64,000 bases of DNA from Plantago major (taxonomy: Eukaryota; Streptophyta; Magnoliopsida; Lamiales; Plantaginaceae): positions 81,496,877-81,560,876 of the forward strand of contig CM048840.1 in NCBI GenBank assembly GCA_026545765.1, given 5' to 3'. Below are positions 11,601 through 21,141 of the stretch, one piece after another. The position numbers and the translations under genes were made by a program. A model generated the notes under the pieces. It was not told where the DNA came from, ran no database searches, and was given only the letters and a program-made list of their open reading frames with translations. The stretch's first letter is position 1, and each line of letters begins with the position of its first letter.

Positions 11601-13010
11601 TGATGAGACAATATTTTAACGTCTCATTTGGTCCTTTTTAGCGGTCTTTTGTTAGTCTTTGACCTTAGTTTTATAGTGTTTTTGTACGTTTTTATGCTTT
11701 GGTACTTTGTTTGTGATTTATAAGATTGTTTGTGTTATTTGGTCCCGAACGTGAAAATCGGAGTGAAAACTTTGGTTCTGGATCTTTGAATGTAGAGTAA
11801 CTGGGCGAAAACGGAAGTTGATTCGGAGTTCGGACGAAGATTTGAGAGCCGTTTTAGCGAAGCTTGAAAAAGTGAAGTTTGACGGAGCGGTCTATCCATT
11901 TTGGCCATACCCTCTCATATCATGTTCGATTTCCCTGAGGTCGGTGGCCACGGAAAGATAATTCAAAGAGCTACAATTTTCGTTTTGAAAGCATCGGTAA
12001 ATTCTGTCTGTGGAAAACGTTACAGAGGTTTTAAGCTCACGGCGGCGAATGACATTCTCGCCGCGGCGAGATTTTACGAGAGCAATTTGGGAGCCTAAAC
12101 AGTGTCTCGCCGGGGCGAGCTATTTTGTTCGCTGTATGTAGATTCAAGATTTGCGATAAAACTTCACAGATTCAGCAGAAAAACTCCTTTTTAGGTTAGA
12201 ATTAGGTCTTCCTTTGCCATAACTTCATATACTTGATTTTTTCATAGAAAAAGAGGCTCCTAGACATTATTCTTGACGTTGAAACACATTGGAGCTTGGT
12301 TTTATCTTTGATTGAAGGATTGATATCAAATTCCTGAATATTGTGGTTATTCTCTATTGTTTATCTCTTTACAATTCGTTCTTGTTCTTGTTGTCGAATT
12401 GTATGAGCTATGTATGCATTATCATTCTGTTTATGTTTAACATGAGCAATATCTTGAATTCGTTGATCCTTGCTTCTATCATGAGTAGCTAAACCACTCC
12501 GAACATGGTAGTTATGTGATAGTATTGTATATTCGTTTCTAGGGTTTTGGATTCATTCATATAGGTTCGTCTAGTTCAAAATCTTCGTAAAACCTTCAAT
12601 CCAATAAGCTAGTTCAAGACTTTCAAAATCGTTTTCGGTTAAGGATCGTGGATTGACAACCCACGATTACTCTAGTTTGAAATATTCAATAACGATTGGT
12701 TGAATTGGATTGATTGATTTTTGTACGCTGACCGTGTGAAAAATATGAATGATTGACCTAGAACGAATTAGCATTAATTGATCATTACTACTGTGTTCAT
12801 CTTCTCTCATTGTTAAAAAGCTTTATTTGCTTTATCTTATTTTAGTTTTTAGAAACAACCATTTTACAAATCAATCTATTTTCACAAGTAACTGTTTGCT
12901 TTCAAACCGTTGTGGTAGCTTAATTGGTTCCTTAGCGAACGATCCTGTGGTTAGCATTCCGTCTCACAACAATCGCTACTACTTGTTTTCTAAGTAATTT
13001 GAGCACATCA
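11601..13010 (+). repeat. E2 5' LTR (1410 bp)
   Basis: Runs from TGATGAGACA to GAGCACATCA. It matches 16333-17750 over its whole length with scattered substitutions and small indels. It contains GC-rich palindromes CTCGCCGCGGCGAG (12057-12070) and CTCGCCGGGGCGAG (12106-12119). A 65-codon open frame at 11901 lies wholly inside it and is not considered a gene. Confidence 0.95.
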
Positions 13011-13014
13011 AATT

Positions 13015-13029
13015 TGGCGCCGCCGGGGA
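13015..13029 (+). other. E2 primer binding site (tRNA-Asp type)
   Basis: TGGCGCCGCCGGGGA lies four bases after the LTR. It equals the usual Athila tRNA-Asp site TGGCGCCGTTGCCGGGGA with TTG missing. Confidence 0.8.
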
Positions 13030-13174
13030 ACCAATTCTCATCAGAAGCTTGAGAGTGATTTGTTATTTGTTTGTTTTTCAACCCGAAGTTTAGTGCACTA
13101 ACAGAAACTAAGAATATTTCGAGGCTTTCAAGTTGTGTAGAATTAACAACAGGTTTGTCAAAAAGGAAATTCCG

Positions 13175-14390
13175 ATGGCTCAGCTTACCTATGGAGCTTA
13201 CTTGCAGCCTGGTGTGGTTAGGGCTGGTAAAGCAGCAATTATTCTATCTAATGAGGCCAGGAATTTTGAACTCAAGGCTCACCACCTCCACAATCTCCCA
13301 AAATTCTGCGGAATGGCAGATGAAGATGTGATAAGGTTCGTCAAGGAATTCGAACAAATGATTTCAAGGATTCCATTGACAGTCGAACGGGTGACAGTTA
13401 CTGACGAGGAGATAAGGAAGAAGGTATTTCCGATCTGTATGCAGGACAAGGCAAGGAGTTGGCTGTTAAACCAACCTGAGGGTTCTCTGCCAACTTGGGA
13501 TTCGCTCTACAGGGCATTCCTGAATAAATTCTACCCCCCCCCCCCCGAGAAAACGCAGCAACTTCGTGCCCAGATAATGCAGTTTCAGCAGATGCATGAT
13601 GAGACCTTCTATGAAGCTCGGGACCATTTTTTGCAGTTATTGACCCAATGCCCTCACCACAGGATAGACGATATGAGCTTATGCATCCGATTTTATGAAG
13701 GTCTGGATTAGGGGTATCAAAACATGGTCGATGTGAGCTGTAAAAACTCCTCCCTAGAAGCGTCTGCTGATGAACTTAATAGTGTCTTCGAGAAGCTAGC
13801 AACAGTATCACAGCTTAAGGGGGCAAGAAATAAGGCTAGGAGAGTGGCAGCTAGAGCAATGGAAGAGACTCCAGAGCCGTGTATTACTGAGCTAGAAAAA
13901 GAAATCAGGAGCCATATGGAGAGGTCTGAGAGGCACTGGTTTGAGGTACAAAAAATTCAGGAAAAAAATAACCAGAGGTTCGACAGTATCGAGCAATCGC
14001 AAAGAAGGCTGGAACAGATATTGGATGACTTGGTTGGAAAATTACAGCTCATGGAGAAAGGTAGACCCCCAGCAGCCCCAGAAAACATTAGAGTCCTGGC
14101 GGTTGAGATAAATTTTGAAGAACCAAGGAAGGTTAAGTCTGTTGTTGCCACCTGTACTAATGAGGTTGAGAACTCTGCATCAGATGAGCGAACTCCAACA
14201 ACGGTTCAAGTGACCCGTGTACTGACAGCTGAGCAGACTGAAGATGTTGCCACTGTTGAATCGACAGGGGATGAAGTCGAGGAACCGAGTTCCTTGATTC
14301 CAGAAGAGGAGGCGAATGCGGAGCAAGAAACTGCTGAAACCGACCCCCCCACCATAATAATTCCTAAGGCAGAAAAGAGTATAAGCGACT
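13175..14390 (+). pseudogene. gag: E2 gag, Athila-like, one in-frame stop
   Basis: Structural Gag of the Athila type. The start is taken at 13175 (MAQLTYGAYL); an upstream ATG at 13133 is in the same frame. The Retrotrans_gag core is clear: ICMQDKARSWLLNQPEGSLP, then WDSLYRAFLNKFYPPPPEKT, then CPHHRIDDMSLCIRFYEGLD. A single TAG at 13709-13711 stops the frame, after which the same frame continues (GYQNMVDVSCKN) into a charged helical region (SERHWFEVQKIQEKNNQRF, probably coiled coil) and an acidic linker. A zinc knuckle was not seen. The stop could be a decay mutation or, less likely, a programmed readthrough site; the next element copies would tell. Confidence 0.85.
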
Positions 14391-14931
14391 CCGATAGTTT
14401 TGATCTATTGGTAGGCATTGGGTGTTCAGCTCAGGTTACCGGAATAGTCGACACTGGTGCTAGTTGCAATTTGATGACTTTTGACACCTATGAAGAGTTA
14501 GGCTTAAAGGGATTTGAGCCGCGGAAATGCTTTATGACTCTTGCTGGCGGAACCCGAAGCAGATGCATGGGGATTGTGGAAGATGTTCTGGTTAAGCTGG
14601 ATGGTGTAACGGGGATGAAGAATTTTGTGGTAGTGGAATCGCCGAGGGTGAAAGGGAAGGAAATGGAAAAGATACGTTACTTCTAGGGCGACCCTTCATC
14701 CACTCGACTCTCATGGTGGTGAATTTACATGCCCGAACCTGCACAATCGAGGTGCGAGGCAAGCCACGTGAACTTAAAGCCTATTCTGCTCCATTATATT
14801 CTGTTTCGCAGGTTGATAGCAGGAAATTCATAGGAGTGCACACTGGACCCCTATATATACATACTTATCAACAGGGAAGAAAAAGAGCTGCACCAACAGG
14901 AAGAACCAAGAACTTTCAGAGTACCTGTTAG
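14391..14931 (+). pseudogene. pro: E2 aspartic protease
   Basis: The frame continuing from gag reads SFDLLVGIGC, GIVDTGASCNLMTFDTYEEL (a good D-T-G-A active site) and FMTLAGGTRSRCMGIVEDVL. A frameshift near 14670 moves the conserved end of the fold (LLLGRPFIHSTLMVV) to the next frame, which is open to 14931. RT would be expected after this point, but the frame ends and no RT motif follows in any frame. Confidence 0.85.
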
Positions 14932-16332
14932 CCAACACGGAAGAGTCTTGTACATGACTGTAAAGGTACACCTGCAAGCAAGCCACTGTTGATCCCATTT
15001 TCTTTTCTTTTTCACTCTACGCTTGAGGACATGCTTGAGTTTAGGTTTGGGGAGGGGGAAATGTGCTCTCTAGTGTCTTGTCTGCATTTTCTCTATTACC
15101 TGAGTCTCTAGAGTATTTCGTCCTTTACTTTATGTTTGTTTTGGTCATTTTTCTTTTCCGGTCATTTTTTCTTTTACCCTCTAGAGTCTTTCGTGAGTTG
15201 TTTCTCCAAGTTATGAAAGCTTCTATTGTGATTGTTAAATTTGCTTGCTGCTTATGTTTTGCATGATACTTAACTGAGGTGGTATAGTGGATTTAAAACC
15301 CCATCAGTTTGTTTCTCATGTAAATAGCAAGTCTGTTTAACTCTTTAGTCCAAAAAGCCGGTGAGAAACTTTAAGCCGATGAAAAAAATATTATACCGGC
15401 GCTTGTGTGATCCTTTCGGGAAGTGCAAACCCTCTTGTTTGCGCCTTTTAATTCTCATGTGTACTCAGTTAAGTTAAGTATGACGAACGACATGCTCTTC
15501 ATGTTTCATTTTAGCAAAAGCCAAGATATCATGAAGAACCGGTTTGGGGAGAAGAAATCATTGTGGTTGACATGTTTGTTATTCATTTTTGTAATATTTA
15601 TTACTTCCCCTGATTAGTTGATTCGTCTCGGAGTGTATCTGTGGTGCTTGTCACCACTGTAGTTGTGTTAGGTGTGTTTCAGATACTACCTGTATACCGA
15701 CGTGGTCCAAAAAAGCCATATGACCGTGAGGGTTGATGGCACGTATACCAAACTGACACGCACAAAAGTGCGGACTTCGGTAAAACAGACACTACAAAAA
15801 AAGTGAGACTAAAAGAGTGCATAGTGGCCAAATTGATTAGAATCTAATTTATTGTATGCAAATATGTGGTGATATAGAAGTTTGGTTGTATGCTCCGACA
15901 AGTTGCTTTGCGCAAGGAAAAGCCCCTTCCGACTTAACTGATTGAGTACATTGCATGAGGTATTTATGGCACCTTTGTGACGAAAGTCACCTTCATTTTC
16001 TCTTATTGTTCCTTGAGTGATTAACCAACTGGACACTTCCAGAGTGTGAGAGAGAGATGTGTAGCATTTTCTTGTGAGGGATTGGAGAGTTAGACTTAAG
16101 TGCTATTTACTTGAGAAACTCTCTTACAGGAATTTTTGTGCACTATTTCAGTCAAGGTTGGTTGAGTGCAAACCTTTTGCATCTTGTGAACCTAACGCTT
16201 ACAATGGTAGAGTTCGGTCACTTGGAAGTCAGACTCGTTGATATTTTCTTGTGTGTCGTTGTCTAGAGTCTAGTTGTTTTTATTTTGTTGTGTGTTTGCT
16301 CGAGGACGAGCAAAGATTCGGTTTGGGGAGTT
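14932..16332 (+). other. E2 non-coding interior and polypurine tract
   Basis: Small frames only, none with a recognisable domain. Two similar words occur: GAGGACATGCTTGAGTTTAG followed by GTTTGGGGAGGGGGA (15026-15060), and CGAGGACGAGCAAAGATTCG followed by GTTTGGGGAG just before the 3' LTR (16303-16332). The second is the functional polypurine tract by position; the first looks like an older or duplicated one. Confidence 0.7.
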
Positions 16333-17750
16333 TGATGAGACAATATTCTAACGTCTCATTTGGTCCTTTTAGCGGTCTTTTGTTAGTCTTTGACCTTAGT
16401 TTTATAGTGTTTTTGTACGTTTTTATGCTTTGGTACTTTGTTTGTATTTTGTAGGATTTTTTGTGTTATTTGGTCCGAAGGTGAAAATCGGAGTGAAAAC
16501 TTTGGTTCTAGATCATTAAATATAGAGTAACTAGGCGAAAACGGAAGTGCATTCGGAGTTCGGACGAAGATTTGAGAGCCGTTTTAGCTAAGCTTGCAAA
16601 AGTGAAGTTTTACGGAGCGGTCTAGCCATTTTGGCCATAACTCTCTCATATCATTTTCGATTGACCTGAGGTCGGTGGCCACGGAAATATAATTCAAAGA
16701 GCTACAGTTTTCGTTTTGTAAGCATTGGCAAATTCTGTGTGTGAAAAACGTTACAGAGGTTTTAAGCTCGCCTTGGCGAATGACATTCTCGCCGCGGCGA
16801 GATTTTATGAGAGCAATTTGGGAGCCTAAACAGTGTCTCGCCGGGGTGAGCTATTTTGCCCGCCGCGGCGAGATTCGGCGAGATTTGCGATAAAATTTCA
16901 CAGATTCAGCAGAAAAACTCCTTTTTAGGTTAGAATTAGGTCTTCCTTTGCCATAACTTCATATACTTAATTTTTTCATAGAAAAAGAGGCTCCTAGACA
17001 TTATTCTTGACGTTGAAACACATTGGAGTTTGGTTTTATCTTTGATTGAAGGATTGATATCAGATTCCTGATTATTGTTGTAATTCTCTATTGTTTATCT
17101 CTTTACAATTCGTTCTTGTTTTTGTTGTCAAATTGTATGAGCTTGCATGCGATTATAATTCTGTTTATGTTTAACATGAGCAATATCTTGAATTCTTTGA
17201 TCCTTGTTTCTATCATGAGTAGCTAAACCACTCCGAACATGGTAGTTATGTGATAGTATTGTATATTCGTTTCTAGGGGTTTGGATTCACTCATATAGGT
17301 TTGTCTAGTTCAAAATCTTCGTAAAACCTTCAATCAAATAAGCTAGTTCAAGACTTTCAAAATCATTTTCGGTTAAGGATCGTGGATTGACAACCCACGA
17401 TTACTCTAGTTTGAAATATTCAAGTAACGATTGGTTGAATTGGATTGATTGATTTCTGTACGCCGACCGTGTGACAAATATGAATGATTGCCCTAGAACG
17501 AATTAGCATTACTTGATCATTACTACTGTGTTCATCTTCTCTCATTGTTAAAAATCTTTATTTGCTTTATCTTATTTTAGTTTTTAGAAACAACCATCTT
17601 ACAATTCAATCTATTTTCACAAGTAACTCTTTGCTTTCAAACCGTTGTGGTAGCTTAATTGGTTCCTTAGCGAACGATCCTGTGGTTAGCATTGTCTGTC
17701 TACAACAACTGCTTACTACTTGTTTTCTAAGTAATAGTTTGAGCAAATCA
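16333..17750 (+). repeat. E2 3' LTR (1418 bp)
   Basis: Runs from TGATGAGACA to GAGCAAATCA, then the ACAGG duplication. It contains palindromes CTCGCCGCGGCGAG (16788-16801), CTCGCCGGGGTGAG (16837-16850) and CGCCGCGGCGAG (16861-16872); the third is degraded in the 5' copy. Confidence 0.95.
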
Positions 17751-17940
17751 ACAGGTCGAAGACTTAGTCCTCTGAAGAGTTGACATCCTAAGCAATGTTG
17801 GAAAACTCAAGCCCAAATGAGAAGGACCTTACAAGGTCATTGGGGCTAGAGTCAATGGAAGTTTGGAGCTAGAAGATGATCAAGGAAGAGCCCTGAAGAG
17901 AACATGGAATGCTAAGAACCTACAAAAGTTCTATTCCTAG
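17751..17940 (+). pseudogene. pol: E1 integrase C-terminal part
   Basis: Resumes the frame cut by E2. After QVEDLVL comes a TGA, then RVDILSNVGKLKPK, another TGA, then EGPYKVIGARVNGSLELED and TWNAKNLQKFYS with a TAG stop. This is the GPY/F-type C-terminal integrase module. The two TGA codons are each one transition from CGA and TGG, the pattern expected from cytosine methylation and deamination. Confidence 0.9.
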
Positions 17941-19139
17941 AGTTACTTCCCTGAAGCATACTACGCCAGTCGCTATGTTTTTGTCGTTTTCTTTTCCCGG
18001 CCTCGAAGCCCACCAGTTGTACTTGAATTTCCGTCAAATCAATACAACTTTTTTGCAAATGTGCTATATTCAAACAAAACACACTGCCTCGGACCCTTCA
18101 AGAAGATCCGAGCCAAATGCGTAACAGATGCCTGACAAACTTTTCGAGAGGATAAACTTACACAGCTAGTTCGGGCGAAGTAACGGGACAAGCTGAAGAT
18201 AGAAATTGCAACACTCAGAAAAGTGATTTTGTATTTCTCAAAAAGTACAAATTACAAAGTTCGGACCTACCCGTCCGAGTCACATAAAAGCAAAAGGAAA
18301 GTCCATATCATTCTTTACAACACAAATATGCAGTTCCTTGCGGACTATCCAATATCCAGAACATGCTAGTCGTCTTCATTCCGAGCCTGAGCTTCCGAGC
18401 GGAATAGATTTAGCATCCTTCCGGAGCTAATTCTTGGTGGAAGCAATCCTTTTTAAGGAACAGCTTTGACGTCCGAACCATGAATCCTTCCGTTAAAACG
18501 ATCCTGTGCGTTCCGAAGCAAAGTAGCCGGAGAACGGAGTTGGTTCTCCGAACCGAGCTACGGTGGTACAACGGCATCGGTCACTTCTTCCCGGTAGCTC
18601 GAGGAAACCCCCACGGGAACCCCAGTTACTGGAAACAAGTGACTGATGCGACCGAACCAACATAAGACAGTCCGGGTACAATAGCAACCAGACATCTTAA
18701 GGCAGTTAATTTCCGAATAGCATGTCCTGACCTCTGAACAAAGGATAAGTTTGAATCCGAACCGAGTATCTTTGGTACGGAGATGTAGTCAAAGGGCCTT
18801 CTCAGACCATCCGCATCTTCCACCACAACCACTTTCTGGTTCGTGCCCGTCCGCACCACAAGAAAATGGTAAATGGTGGAAGGGGCAGGCAACCCGAGGA
18901 TTTGACTCTCCGAAGTATAAAGTGTTTGGTAATCCCTGGAACTAGCGAGCTAGTCCGCTTAACCGGGGCTTAAGTTGTTGATACACACTATAGGCCCGGA
19001 GAAAGAATAATAGCATGGTGATACGAGGAAGATTACTTCCGATTGACTCGATCTCATCGTCCACAGCATGATCCAACCCGAAGGGATCTTCGGACGTCCG
19101 AAGAACCCCCTGAAGCGGATCACGCAGGAACGGTGGAAT
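17941..19139. other. E1 region between integrase and antisense ORF
   Basis: GC-moderate DNA without a supported coding frame. The words TCCGAACC and CGGACC recur throughout, as they do in the E1 LTR. A minus-strand frame at 18626-18892 is open but has no recognised domain. Tat elements normally have such a non-coding spacer here. Confidence 0.6.
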
Positions 19140-20910
19140 CAACCTACTCGTTGGTATGTCCGGACCCAAGGATCCGAATCATCTACAATGAAAGGGATGG
19201 AATGATCTGGCAAAAAGCCATACAATCCAGGGGTATATATAGAAATGAAGGACCAATCTTGGACAGCACGTGTCCGGACCAGCTGCAACTCTTCGAGCAT
19301 CATGTCCTTAAAGGTCCGAGACACCCCAACGTACTCGTCCATACTCTCTTAGTGCACCTTGAGATCCTTCTCCAGAGACAGGATGGCACTCTTAAGCTTC
19401 CCAGCCTCCGCCTCGGACTCCTTCCTTGCGGCAATGGCCTTCTTCAGCCTTTCGGACAAGCTGCCACCTTGGACGTCTCCATCTCCCGGGCAGCCTCAGC
19501 CTTGGCCAGGTCCTCCTCCATTGTGGCCCTCCGACCCGCCATCACGGAGCACGCTTGAATAGCGGCAGTGAGCTACGATATCCAATATATAAAATCCATG
19601 AGAGTTCTGAGTCGAAAAACAGATATAATGTTTTATGGCAACAAGAAAGACCATGGTTCGATTAACACATACCTTCAAGTGAATTGCAGATAGCTCCACA
19701 ATCTGGTCCAACTCCGGAGCTGCAGCCATCCGAGCCACCTCCGCGTCCATGTCCAACTCACCACTCATTTTCCCGTTGCCTTTCTTGGCATGAGGGATCG
19801 GACTTTTGGAAGGGCATTTCTGCCCGACTGCAGCACTCGAACAACTGGCAGGAGGGTCCCGGGACATTGCCCTCGAAGGTTTCTTCGCCCCCTTCGAGCC
19901 TGCCACCTTGCCCTTATCCAGGGTGGGCATCGCTTGAGCCTCCTCACCCGCCGTATCCCTCCGAGTCTCCTCCACTCGGAAAGTGGCCGCATTCCTCGGC
20001 TCATCCATAGGAAGCACGGTGGACGTCTTGATTATTTGGGTCCAAGTGCCCTCCTCCATCTCCATCCTTTGGGCGGCATTTTTCTTTCGCTTCAACTCAC
20101 GCATGGTCAACATGATATACTCGAACAAAAAATCTGCGCATCCGAAGAACAAAAAGTTATTGCAAAACAAATCTTTTGCAAACAACAAAAGGGTCAATAA
20201 AGCAATAACCGACTCGGATACGATAAATATGTGACCGAATGAGAACTTACTCAAATCCTCCTTCCTATCGCAAAAGCTTGGCACCGAAAAGACAATGAGG
20301 TAGGGAAGAGGTTGGCAGATTAAGACCCGGAAAAAATACTTCTCCGGGTCTTGACTTCTGTGGAGAGACTGCATCCACATGGGGACATTCCGAGCCGGAG
20401 GCTTCCAATCCGGCAATCTACCTCGGAAGAACTTCCTGTCAAAGCGCCACTGAACCTACTCCGCCTCAGACTGACCTTGTTTTAGAGCGGGCCGGACGAA
20501 GATGTATCTCTTCCACCAGTTGATCCCCAAAGAAGAACGGTGGTCCACAAAAAATGTGTACGCTTGGCGATAGACCAGCGTATAAAATAATCCGTTCCTA
20601 TTACTTAAATTTACACTAAACAATTTTCGAAAGTTGTTGAAAGTAACCGGGATGCCCTTGTATTTACACATCACCCCGAAGCACATCAAGTTCCCGAGGG
20701 AGTTGGGGATGATTTGGTGCGGACTCAACCCTATGTCATTCAAGATCTCCATCAACTCGGACGACGCAGGAAAACGCCATCCATAGTGCAGACTTATCTC
20801 ATGCACGCACATGTATCCGGACGGTGGATTATAGAAGGCGTGCGACTCATCCGGAATAAGAATTTCCACGGACTCCGGTGAGATTTTGTGAATGAAGCCC
20901 TTGTTTTGAA
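19140..20910 (-). pseudogene. E1 antisense ORF (Tat aORF, plant gypsy-type transposon protein) with two predicted introns
   Basis: Runs opposite to gag-pol. The N-terminal part (20910-20456) reads SGYMCVHEISLHYGWRFPAS, NDIGLSPHQIIPNSLGNLMC, FRKLFSVNLSNRNGLFYTL and GINWWKRYIFVRP, matching the pattern of the 'putative gypsy type transposon' family (Transposase_28-like). The frame is then broken and continues (PDWKPPARNVPMW). A GTAAGT...GCAG interval at 20250-20134 (117 nt) and a GTATGT...GTAG interval at 19672-19573 (100 nt) break otherwise sensible coding sequence and are predicted introns. The end is a charged, probably coiled-coil region with a frameshift near 19450 and a stop near 19340. 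The function of this protein is unknown in any element. The 5' end is cut by LTR fragment F. Confidence 0.75.
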
Positions 20911-20914
20911 TATC

Positions 20915-21141
20915 GAAGCTTTCCGCGGCGGAGTATTTTGCTCGCCGCTGTGAGATTATGCGAGGGATATATACATTTCGATAAAGAAGGCTCGCCGCGG
21001 CGAGAGACGCAGGATAGATTTCTATTTTTCCTTATTAGCTTAGAATTGGGTTTTTTTTCTCATACTTTTCTTTTAACCTAGTTCTTAGAAAAAACTCCAC
21101 ATTGACACTTTGACATTGAGACATAATTGGCGCTTGGTTTT
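20915..21141 (+). repeat. F: diverged Athila-type LTR fragment, left half
   Basis: Similar to the middle of the E2 LTRs: the GC palindromes (CTCGCCGCTGTGAG at 20941-20954, CTCGCCGCGGCGAG at 20991-21004), then TTAGCTTAGAATTGGGT, then GACATTGAGACATAATTGGC and GCTTGGTTTT. The upstream half of the LTR is absent and the left border falls in the E1 antisense ORF. It is interrupted by copia A; GTTTT at 21137-21141 is the target duplication. Confidence 0.8.

Larger units (their letters stand above)
11601..17750 (+). mobile_element. E2: Athila-type non-autonomous gypsy element with only gag and protease
   Basis: Complete insertion: LTRs starting TGATGAGACA and ending CA, a PBS directly after the 5' LTR, a purine-rich tract directly before the 3' LTR, and ACAGG duplicated at 11596-11600 and 17751-17755. 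The 3.3 kb interior encodes an Athila-like Gag and an aspartic protease, and then 1.4 kb without coding capacity. There is no RT, RNase H or integrase, so it must have moved using proteins of a relative. The LTRs resemble each other closely by eye, so it is younger than E1, which it interrupts. Confidence 0.95.
4782..20910 (+). mobile_element. E1: Tat-lineage Ty3/gypsy retrotransposon, 3' LTR missing, split by E2
   Basis: Seen: an LTR starting TGTTGATACGG, a PBS, then gag, aspartic protease, RT, RNase H, a second RNase H, integrase and an antisense ORF. The order RT - decayed RNase H - archaeal-type RNase H - integrase, plus an antisense 3' ORF, is characteristic of the plant Tat lineage (Grande/Retand/Ogre relatives). 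Element E2 (11601-17750) sits inside the integrase gene. No 3' LTR is found: the antisense ORF meets an Athila-type LTR fragment near 20910, so E1 is truncated. Its 5' flank is GAGGT; the partner duplication cannot be checked. Nearly every gene has at least one disabling change, so E1 is not autonomous. Confidence 0.9.

Noticed and set aside
11901..12098. 65-codon frame in the E2 5' LTR
   Set aside because: Lies wholly in an LTR, is broken in the 3' LTR copy and has no domain.
19496..20416. 306-codon minus-strand frame considered as a host gene
   Set aside because: It lies between the integrase and the missing 3' LTR of a Tat element, contains two intron-like intervals and continues the Transposase_28-like frame at 20456-20869. 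It is the element's antisense ORF.
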